Source of the DNA: Bacteroidota bacterium
GTDB taxonomy: Bacteria; Bacteroidota; Bacteroidia; Flavobacteriales_D; Sanyastnellaceae
Length of the DNA: 57,912 nucleotides
Assembly (NCBI GenBank): GCA_027621555.1
Contig: JAQCBJ010000009.1
Span: forward strand, 1 to 57,912
Direction: 5' to 3'
Position numbers and translations under genes: made by a program. Below the pieces are notes generated by a model that had not been told where the DNA came from, made no database searches, and saw nothing but the letters and a program-made list of their open reading frames with translations. Below, in pieces: positions 20,409 to 27,258 of the stretch; positions within the stretch are counted from its first letter, which is position 1, and every line of letters starts with the position of its first letter.

Positions 20409-20843
20409 CTAGGACGCCCACGGGGGCAAGTCGAATTGGTCGATGACGTACAAGGTTCGTCGCCGATCGTCTTCGTCCCGCACTCGAGTCAGCACAGGCT
20501 TGTCCATCGCCGTCCATGCCCAAGCATTCAGGTCGCTGACCATCCGAGCACGCCGACTGCGCTTGGTCTCTTCCGACAAGATGTCATCCAACTCCATCAG
20601 CGCATCCATGTGCCCGGTGTCCAACGACTGGCCACGCCATGCATGAAGTGCCACGAGCATCGGCTTCAAGTGCCCAAACTGATCCTCACGCGTCGCTCCT
20701 TCACCTTCCTCCACTCCCGCGTCGGTTGAAGAGGTCGTTCTGGTCCTTGCTGTCTTCCCATTCGCCTCCTCCCGTTCATGCTGGAACTTGCCCAACGCGT
20801 AACCCGCACCAAAAAAGACGGCAATCAATACGTACATCCACAT
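20409..20843 (-). CDS. Hypothetical membrane-anchored protein
   Basis: 144 residues of unrecognised family. One N-terminal membrane helix (MWMYVLIAVFFGAGYALGKF) is followed by a charged, Thr/Ser/Glu-rich linker (residues ~23-55), then a soluble helical domain (PMLVALHAWRGQSLDTGHMD). The orientation is probably with the domain in the cytoplasm. It converges with the lipoprotein gene and diverges from the deiminase-family gene. A weak TATATTTA lies 5 nt before its ATG. No function is assigned. Confidence 0.65.
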   Translation of the reverse strand: MWMYVLIAVFFGAGYALGKFQHEREEANGKTARTRTTSSTDAGVEEGEGATREDQFGHLKPMLVALHAWRGQSLDTGHMDALMELDDILSEETKRSRRARMVSDLNAWAWTAMDKPVLTRVRDEDDRRRTLYVIDQFDLPPWAS

Positions 20844-20926
20844 GGACGTAAATATATTTTGTTGATACCAGATTTTTAAGCCTTTTTCGAAACAAACTTT
20901 CGAACAACCTCGTGTCGGCTCGCGAC

Positions 20927-20955
20927 TTGGTGCCGGCAGAGTCCACCTACCTTTG
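20927..20955 (+). promoter_or_regulatory. Promoter of the secreted deiminase-family gene
   Basis: TTG at 20927-20929, 18-nt spacer, TACCTTTG at 20948-20955, then 4 nt to ATG 20960. This is a full consensus Bacteroidota promoter whose predicted start site coincides with the start codon, and it rules out the longer GTG start at 20912. Confidence 0.8.
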
Positions 20956-20959
20956 CAAC

Positions 20960-22792
20960 ATGACCTTGCAAAATCCCTTCGGGCGGTTCGCGTTGGCCGC
21001 CGGTTTGGCCTTTCTCTCGGCCCACGTTTCCTGGAGCCAAGCCCTTGACCAACCTCTTCCCAAAGGCATCAGCGCTTGGGAAATGGAGCAATGGCTGGCT
21101 CATCCCATCGAACTCACTCACCCTTCGAGCCTTCGAGGAATTCCGACGCCGCCTCCGGGCAGCAACTTGCGGACGGCTGCAGAATGGGAGGAAATCGAAG
21201 TCCTCACGATCACGTGGCAAGACTTTCCGTGCATCCTGAAGCAAATCACTGCGGCCTCCGTCGAGGAATGTCGAGTGGTCATCTTCTCCGAAAACGTCAA
21301 CCAAACCACCAGTTATTTGACGGGCAACGCTTGCGGAGGTCCTGTGCCCATGGACAGCGTGGAAGTGGTGGACGCGGCGTCCAACAGCATTTGGATCCGC
21401 GATTACGGCGCGAACACCGTGTACACCGAATACAACGACGGGCGCGTGCTGGTCGATTGGCTGTACAACCGTCCCCGCCCGGACGACGACGCCATCCCCG
21501 ACGTGCTTGCGGCGCACATGGGACTCGACCTTTACAGCACCATACAATCACCTGGCGACCTGATGAACACCGGGGGAAACTGGATGAGCGACGGCTACGG
21601 AAAGGCCTTCGCGTCCGAACTCATCTTGGAGGAAAACATGGGCGGTACGACGTCTTGGACCAGTTTTCCCAACCACACGGAATCTGAAATCGACCAAATC
21701 GTCCAAGCCTACCACGGCGTCGACACCTACATCAAGATGCCCGTGCTTCCGTACGACGGCATTCACCACATCGACATGCACATGAAGCTGCTGGACGAGT
21801 CGACCTTGATGGTTTCGGAATACCCTTCAGGCATCGCCGATGGACCCCAAATCGAGGCCAACCTCCAGTACGTGCTCAACAACTTCACCACCAAATGGGG
21901 CACGCCCTTCAACGTGGTGCGCGTTCCAAGCCCTCCCCAGTTTGGAGGAGGCTACCCCAACCAAAACGGCGACTACCTCACCTACAGCAACGCGACGTTC
22001 GTCAACAACACCATCTTGTTGCCGACGTACTACGAGCAGTACGACACCACGGCGATTCGGATTTGGGAGGAAGCCATGCCCGGGTACAACGTCGTGGGCA
22101 TCGATTGCGACTCCGGCAACGACAACATCATTGCGCTCAGTGGAGCCATCCACTGCATCACGCATTCCGTGGGCGTGGAAGACCCGTTGATGATCAGCCA
22201 CCTCCCGCTTCAAGACACGGACGACGCCGTCAACCCCTACTCAGTGCAGGCTGACATCAGTCACCGCTCGGGCATCGCCACAGCAACACTGAGCTGGGCG
22301 ACAAGCCCGGAAGGTCCATGGAACGATATCGGCATGATGGAAGGCTTCGTCGAGGGGGGCTTTGTGGCGGAGATCCCGGCGCAGTCTGCCGGGACCACGG
22401 TCCATTACTTCGTCTCTGCCGAAGCCAACAGCGGCAAAGCAGGGTCACGCCCCATGCCCGCTCCCGCAGGATGGTGGGCCTTCGACGTCGTCGACGAATT
22501 TACCGGACTCGACGCCCCCTCGGCCGCATCGCCATGGCAAGCCATCTATCCCAACCCCGCTCGCGCCATCACCTGCCTCGAGCTGAACCTGCCCCGAGCA
22601 ACCAAGGGCGCCGTCACGCTTCACAACACCATGGGCCAGTTGGTCCAAACCCTGCACGACGGCGTTCTCGACCGTGGGGTGCAACGCGTGTTTGTGGACG
22701 CGGCTCGCCTCGTTCCTGGTCCCTACCTCGTGACCTTCTCCACGGAGCAAGGCCAGCGCTGGACGGAACGGCTGGTGGTGGACGAGCATTAA
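20960..22792 (+). CDS. Secreted agmatine/peptidyl-arginine deiminase-family protein with T9SS sorting domain
   Basis: Predicted guanidine-modifying hydrolase exported to the cell surface. 610 residues. Signal peptide: residues 1-27, ending SWSQA. Deiminase fold: WIRDYG (Trp145, Arg147, Asp148), GGNWMSDG (~205-212), HHIDMHMKLLDE (~269-280) and the probable nucleophile Cys399 in GAIHCITH. These are the positions of the Asp-His-Asp-Cys set in the family of agmatine deiminase and Porphyromonas peptidyl-arginine deiminase. A beta-rich segment follows, then a C-terminal type A sorting domain (IYPNPARAITCLELNLPRAT, then LHNTMGQLVQTLHDG). The start at 20960 is fixed by the promoter and the signal peptide. 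Whether the substrate is agmatine or protein arginine cannot be read from the sequence. Confidence 0.85.
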   Translation: MTLQNPFGRFALAAGLAFLSAHVSWSQALDQPLPKGISAWEMEQWLAHPIELTHPSSLRGIPTPPPGSNLRTAAEWEEIEVLTITWQDFPCILKQITAASVEECRVVIFSENVNQTTSYLTGNACGGPVPMDSVEVVDAASNSIWIRDYGANTVYTEYNDGRVLVDWLYNRPRPDDDAIPDVLAAHMGLDLYSTIQSPGDLMNTGGNWMSDGYGKAFASELILEENMGGTTSWTSFPNHTESEIDQIVQAYHGVDTYIKMPVLPYDGIHHIDMHMKLLDESTLMVSEYPSGIADGPQIEANLQYVLNNFTTKWGTPFNVVRVPSPPQFGGGYPNQNGDYLTYSNATFVNNTILLPTYYEQYDTTAIRIWEEAMPGYNVVGIDCDSGNDNIIALSGAIHCITHSVGVEDPLMISHLPLQDTDDAVNPYSVQADISHRSGIATATLSWATSPEGPWNDIGMMEGFVEGGFVAEIPAQSAGTTVHYFVSAEANSGKAGSRPMPAPAGWWAFDVVDEFTGLDAPSAASPWQAIYPNPARAITCLELNLPRATKGAVTLHNTMGQLVQTLHDGVLDRGVQRVFVDAARLVPGPYLVTFSTEQGQRWTERLVVDEH

Positions 22793-22821
22793 GCCAACTG
22801 ACCTCAACCCCCGATTCGAAG

Positions 22822-22856
22822 AAAAAAAAAGCGCGCCTCGATGGGCGCGCTTTTTT
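22822..22856. terminator. Bidirectional intrinsic terminator
   Basis: GCGCGCC (22831-22837), loop of 5, GGGCGCGC (22843-22850), with nine A before and six T after. It serves the deiminase-family gene on the plus strand and the convergent Bax-inhibitor gene on the minus strand. Confidence 0.88.
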
Positions 22857-22875
22857 CATGCCTTGACCTGCGGAA

Positions 22876-23598
22876 TCAATCCCGACGTCCCAACAAACGG
22901 AGCAAGAAGAGGAACAAGTTCAAGAAATCCAGGTAAAGCGACGTCGCGCCGAGCAACGCCAACTTCATGGGCGCCACCTGTCCGTATTCCACGCCGGCTG
23001 CAATCCGCTTCAACCGCTGCGTGTCGTAGGCCACGAGTCCCGTAAAAATCAACACGCCAATGGCGCTGATGGCAAAGTCCAGCATCGTACTCTTCATCCA
23101 CCAATTCACCAAGCTGGCGAGAAGGATCCCAATCAACCCCATGAACAGCAGGCTGCCCATGCGCGACAGGTCCACCTTGGTCGTGTATCCCGCAATGGCC
23201 ATGATGGCAAACGTGCCTGCCGTGATGAGAAACACCTGCGTCAAGCTCCCCAAAGAGTAGAGCAGAAAGATGCCCCCGAGGCTGATACCCATGGTCGCTG
23301 CAAAGGCCAAAAACAACAAGGCCAGCGACGTCACGCTCAGGCGCTGCAACCCAAAGTTCATGACAAGCAAGAACGCGAAGGGTGCCAACAACAAAAGCCA
23401 GCGGCCCGCACCCTGCATCAAGGTGAGGTACAGATCACTCGCCGCGGAATAGAACGCGGCAACGGCCGTCACGGCCAATCCCGCCACCATCCAAGTGAAG
23501 ACCGTGGACAAAAAGGATGACACGTCCGTGCTCTCCAGCACGCCGGCGTCGTTGAATTGCGGCTGTCCGCCGCCAAAAATCTTGGGAGGTTGTTCCAT
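22876..23598 (-). CDS. Bax inhibitor-1/YccA family membrane protein
   Basis: Small integral membrane protein of the BI-1 family, whose bacterial members act as pH-sensitive calcium leak channels or modulators of membrane proteases. 240 residues from ATG 23598 (MEQPPKIFGGGQPQFN). About 25 soluble N-terminal residues are followed by seven hydrophobic helices, with the family segments LVAYDTQRLKRIAAG and SLYLDFLNLFLFLLRLLGRR at the C-terminus. A much longer frame upstream is discarded because a promoter-like CATCTTTG lies 5 nt before this ATG and the extra residues are not family-like. The physiological role here is unknown. Confidence 0.88.
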   Translation of the reverse strand: MEQPPKIFGGGQPQFNDAGVLESTDVSSFLSTVFTWMVAGLAVTAVAAFYSAASDLYLTLMQGAGRWLLLLAPFAFLLVMNFGLQRLSVTSLALLFLAFAATMGISLGGIFLLYSLGSLTQVFLITAGTFAIMAIAGYTTKVDLSRMGSLLFMGLIGILLASLVNWWMKSTMLDFAISAIGVLIFTGLVAYDTQRLKRIAAGVEYGQVAPMKLALLGATSLYLDFLNLFLFLLRLLGRRD

Positions 23599-23603
23599 GG
23601 GAC

Positions 23604-23611
23604 CAAAGATG
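23604..23611 (-). promoter_or_regulatory. -7 element of the BI-1 family gene
   Basis: CATCTTTG on the minus strand, ending 5 nt before ATG 23598. It matches TAnnTTTG at seven of eight positions when the two free bases are counted. No TTG at the -33 spacing. Confidence 0.45.
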
Positions 23612-23687
23612 CACGTGCGGAGGTCACTCCGATGCCGCGTTGACCAAAATTTGCAGTTCGACCTGTCCGGCCCTGGAAATCGCCAGG

Positions 23688-24287
23688 TCAGCTGCGGTGC
23701 AGCGCCAGCCCCATGAATTCGCGACGGGTGCGTGGGTCGTCGAGGAAGAGGCCTGTGAAGGCACTGGTAGTCGTGACGCTGTTTTGCTTTTCGACGCCGC
23801 GCATTTGCATGCACAGGTGACGCGCCTCGACGACGACGGCGACGCCCTTGGGCTTCAGGGTTTCCTGAATGCAGTCGCGGATTTGTTCGGTGAGGCGCTC
23901 CTGGACTTGCAAGCGACGGGCGAAGGCGTCGACGACCCGCGGGATCTTGCTGAGGCCAACGATGGCACCGTCGGGGATGTACGCCACGTGGGCCTTGCCA
24001 AAAAACGGAAGCATGTGGTGCTCACACAGGCTGTACACCTCGATGTCCTTGACGAGGACCATCTCGTCGTTGGGCTCGTGAAACAACGCGGAGCGCAAGA
24101 TGTCCGCGGGGTCCACGCCCATGCCGCTCGTCAACACAGCCATGGCCTTCGCCGCGCGCATCGGGGTCTTCAACAACCCTTCGCGCTGGGGATTCTCCCC
24201 GCACGTGGTCAAAACCTTTTCGTACGCCTCCGCCATGGCCTTCACCGCGGCTTCGTCGTAGCGCTCTTCTTTGCTGTACAAGGCCAT
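23688..24287 (-). CDS. folE: GTP cyclohydrolase I
   Basis: Converts GTP to 7,8-dihydroneopterin triphosphate, the entry to folate, tetrahydropterin and queuosine pathways. 199 residues from ATG 24287 ([15 protein letters not shown]). The zinc and catalytic residues are visible: Cys88, His90 and His91 in SLCEHH, Cys159 in HLCMQMRGV. The start is set by the -7 element 4 nt upstream; the longer frame to 24410 would overlap queD. It follows queD by 17 bp on the same strand but has its own promoter in that gap. Confidence 0.95.
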   Translation of the reverse strand: MALYSKEERYDEAAVKAMAEAYEKVLTTCGENPQREGLLKTPMRAAKAMAVLTSGMGVDPADILRSALFHEPNDEMVLVKDIEVYSLCEHHMLPFFGKAHVAYIPDGAIVGLSKIPRVVDAFARRLQVQERLTEQIRDCIQETLKPKGVAVVVEARHLCMQMRGVEKQNSVTTTSAFTGLFLDDPRTRREFMGLALHRS

Positions 24288-24291
24288 GCGC

Positions 24292-24299
24292 CGAAGGTA
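24292..24299 (-). promoter_or_regulatory. -7 element of folE, 4 nt before its start codon
   Basis: TACCTTCG on the minus strand, ending 4 nt before ATG 24287 and starting 5 nt after the queD stop region (24305). It gives folE a promoter separate from queD. Confidence 0.6.
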
Positions 24300-24304
24300 C
24301 GTTC

Positions 24305-24727
24305 TTACGCCCCGCCGTAGTAGTCGGCGTAGTTGTTTTCCGTCTCGTACAAGCGGAGGTGATGAAGCTGGCAACCGACCGCGGAAATGGCCGGCTCGAG
24401 TTCGTCCCAAATCGCCATGATCAACACTTCCGTCGACGTCATCTTTCCCTTCATGAACGGCACATCGAGGTTGAGGTTTTTGTGATCAATCGGGTCTTCG
24501 ACCTTTTCCTTGATGATGCGCTTCAAGTCCACGAGGTTCATGCAGTAGCCCGTCTCGGGAGCAGGCTCGCCTTTGATGGTCACGTGCAACTCGTAGTTGT
24601 GGCCGTGCCAGTTGGGGTTGGCGCAATTGCCAAAGACTTCTTGGTTTTTGGCGGCATCCCATTCGTCGTTCCACAATTTGTGGGCAGCATTGAATCGAGC
24701 GCGACGTGTGACGTAGACGTTTTTCAT
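24305..24727 (-). CDS. queD: 6-carboxytetrahydropterin / 6-pyruvoyltetrahydropterin synthase
   Basis: Acts on the FolE product, dihydroneopterin triphosphate: QueD enzymes make 6-carboxytetrahydropterin for queuosine, PTPS enzymes make 6-pyruvoyltetrahydropterin for tetrahydropterins. 140 residues. Zinc ligands His16 (FNAAHKL), His41 and His43 (WHGHNYEL) and the catalytic Cys35 ([11 protein letters not shown]) are all present. The segment [12 protein letters not shown] resembles eukaryote-like PTPS, so a biopterin-type role is as plausible as queuosine. Ends 17 bp before folE. No queC, queE or folK is in the window to decide. Confidence 0.88.
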   Translation of the reverse strand: MKNVYVTRRARFNAAHKLWNDEWDAAKNQEVFGNCANPNWHGHNYELHVTIKGEPAPETGYCMNLVDLKRIIKEKVEDPIDHKNLNLDVPFMKGKMTSTEVLIMAIWDELEPAISAVGCQLHHLRLYETENNYADYYGGA

Positions 24728-24743
24728 GGTTCAGATAACCCCA

Positions 24744-24751
24744 CAAAGGTA
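24744..24751 (-). promoter_or_regulatory. -7 element of queD
   Basis: TACCTTTG on the minus strand, 16 nt before ATG 24727. Good match to TAnnTTTG, predicting a leader of about 12 nt. It lies 54 bp from the divergent hldD element. Confidence 0.55.
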
Positions 24752-24805
24752 GCGGATGTTCCCAGCCTTGGTGCTGACGACTGCTGCGACGTGCCTTACG
24801 CGGCC

Positions 24806-24813
24806 TACCTTCG
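24806..24813 (+). promoter_or_regulatory. -7 element of hldD, 4 nt before its start codon
   Basis: TACCTTCG ending 4 nt before ATG 24818. The same 8-mer and the same spacing occur at uvrD, folE and the ferredoxin gene. Confidence 0.6.
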
Positions 24814-24817
24814 CGCC

Positions 24818-25819
24818 ATGATCGTAGTCACCGGAGCAGCCGGCTTCATCGGAAGCGTTCTCGCCGTCAGGTTGTTGGAAGCGGATTACCGCCAAGTGGT
24901 CTTGGTCGACGACTTTTCCGTGGAGGCCAAACGCCCCAACCACGAGCACCTCCCCGTCACCGAGCGCGTCGATCGCGCGGACTTCCCCGCCTGGCTCCGC
25001 GCCAACGAAAGCCAGGTCCAGTTCATCTTTCACCTCGGCGCCCGGACCGACACCACAGAACAGGACGAAGCCCTTTTGAACGAGCTCAACCTCGAGTACA
25101 GCAAGGAGATTTGGCGGCTGTGCGTGGAGTTTGGACTGCCCTTGGTGTACGCGAGTTCCGCCGCCACCTACGGGGACGGCGCGCTCGGTTACGTGGACAG
25201 TCACGACGTTGTGGCGGACCTTCAGCCCCTCAACCCCTACGGCCGCTCCAAAAACGATTTCGATGCCTGGGCGCTGGCCCAAGAGCGCAAGCCCTACTTC
25301 TGGGCGGGCTTCAAATTCTTCAACGTCTACGGCCCCAACGAATTCCACAAGGGTCGCATGGCTTCGGTCGTGCTCCACACGTTCCGGCAGGTGCAGGCCA
25401 CAGGCGCAATGAAGTTGTTCCGGAGTCACCGTCCCGATTTCGCCGACGGTCACCAGACGCGAGACTTCGTCCACGTCGAGGACGTCTGCAACGTGCTCCT
25501 TCACTTCATGCACCACCGCATCCCCGCTCACTCCGGCCTGTACAACCTCGGCAGCGGAAAGGGACGCACGTTCCTAGACCTCGCCACCGCAACCTTTCGC
25601 GCCATGAGCCAAGAGCTCAACATCTCGTTCATCGACACGCCGGAGGACATTCGGGACACCTACCAATACTTCACGGAAGCTGACCTCACCAAACTGCGCG
25701 CAAACGGGTTCACGGAACCGTTCCGAACCTTGGAAGACGGCATCAACGACTACGTCAAGAATCACTTGATTACTGGAGAGACGCGCGCGCCTCGAGGAGC
25801 TTCTGCCGAATCTGCTTGA
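24818..25819 (+). CDS. hldD: ADP-L-glycero-D-manno-heptose 6-epimerase
   Basis: NADP-dependent short-chain epimerase that produces the L,D-heptose used in lipopolysaccharide core. 333 residues from ATG 24818 (MIVVTGAAGFIGSVLA), with the Rossmann glycine motif at residues 6-12, HLGARTDTTE at ~72-81, YASSAATYGDG at 111-121, catalytic Tyr141/Lys145 in YGRSK, and the diagnostic FFNVYGPNEFHKGRMAS. An upstream in-frame extension to 24359 is a shadow of queD. The last ~16 residues (after KNHLITG) are unusual because the stop lies 50 bp inside the convergent merR-type gene. Confidence 0.93.
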   Translation: MIVVTGAAGFIGSVLAVRLLEADYRQVVLVDDFSVEAKRPNHEHLPVTERVDRADFPAWLRANESQVQFIFHLGARTDTTEQDEALLNELNLEYSKEIWRLCVEFGLPLVYASSAATYGDGALGYVDSHDVVADLQPLNPYGRSKNDFDAWALAQERKPYFWAGFKFFNVYGPNEFHKGRMASVVLHTFRQVQATGAMKLFRSHRPDFADGHQTRDFVHVEDVCNVLLHFMHHRIPAHSGLYNLGSGKGRTFLDLATATFRAMSQELNISFIDTPEDIRDTYQYFTEADLTKLRANGFTEPFRTLEDGINDYVKNHLITGETRAPRGASAESA

Positions 25820-26183
25820 GCTTGCTCACCGCAGCCGACCGGTCTTCCGCACTGAAATCCAACGTGGGCTGAGCGGACACCGCCGCTGATGCCGCTGCAA
25901 CAGCCGCCATCTTGCCCCGTTCGCTGGCCTCTCCTTTGCGAGCCGTCAAAGCCTTGCGGGCACCTTCGAGGGTTAGGCCCTGGACCTTGACGAGGTCGTA
26001 AATGCGGCGAATGACTTCGATGTCTTCCTGCTTGTAGGAGCGCTTGCCGCGGGCGTTGGTCTTCGGCTGGATCTGCTTGAACTCCTTTTCCCAAAAGCGC
26101 AGCAAAGACGGCTTCACGTCGAGCATCTTGGCCACTTCAGAGATGCTGAAGTAGAGCTTTTGGATGGGCTGGTTCAAAGGCAT
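25770..26183 (-). CDS. MerR-family transcriptional regulator
   Basis: Helix-turn-helix regulator. 137 residues from ATG 26183 (MPLNQPIQKLYFSISEVAKM). The MerR winged-helix domain covers residues ~10-80: YFSISEVAKMLDVKPSLLRF, WEKEFKQIQPKTNARGKRSY, then QEDIEVIRRIYDLVKVQGLT. A C-terminal helix (KLKQIRQKLLEARASLQ) is likely the dimerisation coil; no effector-binding domain or metal-binding cysteines are seen, so it is not a metal sensor. It follows the M23 peptidase by 35 bp and overlaps the convergent hldD by 50 bp. Target genes unknown. Confidence 0.88.
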   Translation of the reverse strand: MPLNQPIQKLYFSISEVAKMLDVKPSLLRFWEKEFKQIQPKTNARGKRSYKQEDIEVIRRIYDLVKVQGLTLEGARKALTARKGEASERGKMAAVAAASAAVSAQPTLDFSAEDRSAAVSKLKQIRQKLLEARASLQ

Positions 26184-26191
26184 GACAAGGA

Positions 26192-26199
26192 GCAAGATA
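26192..26199 (-). promoter_or_regulatory. Possible -7 element of the merR-type gene
   Basis: TATCTTGC on the minus strand, 8 nt before ATG 26183 and inside the gap after the M23 peptidase. The last two bases deviate from TAnnTTTG, so the call is weak. If real it rules out the in-frame TTG at 26195. Confidence 0.35.
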
Positions 26200-26218
26200 G
26201 GACGCGCCGTCCAAACAT

Positions 26219-27190
26219 TCAGTCCAAACTCTGGGTCTCCCCTTCAGACGCTTCCAACATCGCCTCGTATTCGGAGGGAGACAGGTCGTTGAAGTAGTAG
26301 TGAGCGGGGTTCACCTTCACGCCGTCCTTGTGCACTTCGTAGTGCAAGTGCGAACTGGTCGAGGTTCCAGTACTCCCCACCAAACCAATGACCTGGCCGC
26401 GCTTCACGCGGTCTCCCGGGCGCACCAACGACTTGCTCATGTGGGCGTACAGCGTTTCGTACCCAAACCCGTGGCGAATCACCACGTGCCGGCCGTACCC
26501 GTTGTACAAGCGCTTCACCTTGACCACGACCCCGTCGCCTGTGGCGAAAATCTCCGTGCCTTCTGGCGCGCTGAAATCCATGCCGTAGTGGAACTTCCGC
26601 ACCTTGTAGATGGGGTGAATGCGGTACCCCCAACCTCCGGCCATGCGGTTCAAATCGTCGTTGCGGATGGGTTGGATGGCGGGGATGGACTCGAGGCGGT
26701 CTTCGTACTCGAGGGCCATGGAGGTGACCTCGTCCAAGGATTTGGACTGGGCCGCCATGGAACGCTGAAGCGACGCGATTCGCGACTTGAGGTCGGCAAC
26801 TTCCTCCGAATGCACGTGACCCCGGAGGGCCGCGTGACGGTCGACGCCGCCGATGCCGGGATTGCGCAAGTGCTCCGGCACGGGTTGCACGCCGAGAAGG
26901 ACTCGGTACACCGCGTCGTCCCGCTGCGCCATGTCTTCCATGGCCTGCTCCATGGTGCGGACTTCTTCACGCATGCCCTCGAGTTGGTCCTCGAGGAAGG
27001 CAATTTCGCGATCCCGTGCACGGTCCGCGGGCGACTGGAACACCCGGTCAAACAACCACACGCTCGTGGCCCCGATGGCCCCCACCCAAAACACGCGCAG
27101 CGCGACGCTCCGAAGGATCTCCTTTCGGGTCAGCGGCACCTGCTCCACGCGCAAGGTGTTGGGATTGAATCTTCTCCGGGTCCACTTCAT
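26219..27190 (-). CDS. M23-family (LytM) metallopeptidase, membrane-anchored
   Basis: Probable peptidoglycan endopeptidase or an activator of amidases in the periplasm. 323 residues from ATG 27190 (MKWTRRRFNPNTLRVEQV). One membrane helix at ~25-47 (SVALRVFWVGAIGATSVWLF), a coiled-coil region (~55-90 and ~130-165), and a C-terminal LytM domain with the zinc set intact: HYGMDFSAPEGTEIF (HxxxD) and SSHLHYEVHKDG (HxH). Divergent from alaS and upstream of the merR-type gene, a gene neighbourhood seen in other Flavobacteriales. The substrate and the choice between hydrolase and regulator are not decided by sequence. Confidence 0.88.
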   Translation of the reverse strand: MKWTRRRFNPNTLRVEQVPLTRKEILRSVALRVFWVGAIGATSVWLFDRVFQSPADRARDREIAFLEDQLEGMREEVRTMEQAMEDMAQRDDAVYRVLLGVQPVPEHLRNPGIGGVDRHAALRGHVHSEEVADLKSRIASLQRSMAAQSKSLDEVTSMALEYEDRLESIPAIQPIRNDDLNRMAGGWGYRIHPIYKVRKFHYGMDFSAPEGTEIFATGDGVVVKVKRLYNGYGRHVVIRHGFGYETLYAHMSKSLVRPGDRVKRGQVIGLVGSTGTSTSSHLHYEVHKDGVKVNPAHYYFNDLSPSEYEAMLEASEGETQSLD

Positions 27191-27258
27191 GGAAGTGCAA
27201 AGGTCGTGATTCTTTGGTGGATTGTGTGCCGTACTTTCACGCTGCAATTCGGAATCCC

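Noticed and set aside
20912-20959. GTG at 20912 as start of the deiminase-family gene
   Set aside because: A full promoter lies at 20927-20955, after this codon, and the signal peptide begins at 20960.
24359-24817. N-terminal extension of hldD
   Set aside because: Runs antisense through queD, and the family N-terminus with its Rossmann motif starts at 24818.
27198-27239. Consensus promoters between the M23 peptidase and alaS
   Set aside because: GACCTTTG (27198-27205, minus) and TACTTTCA (27232-27239, plus) are both partial matches without a well-spaced TTG; not listed as features.
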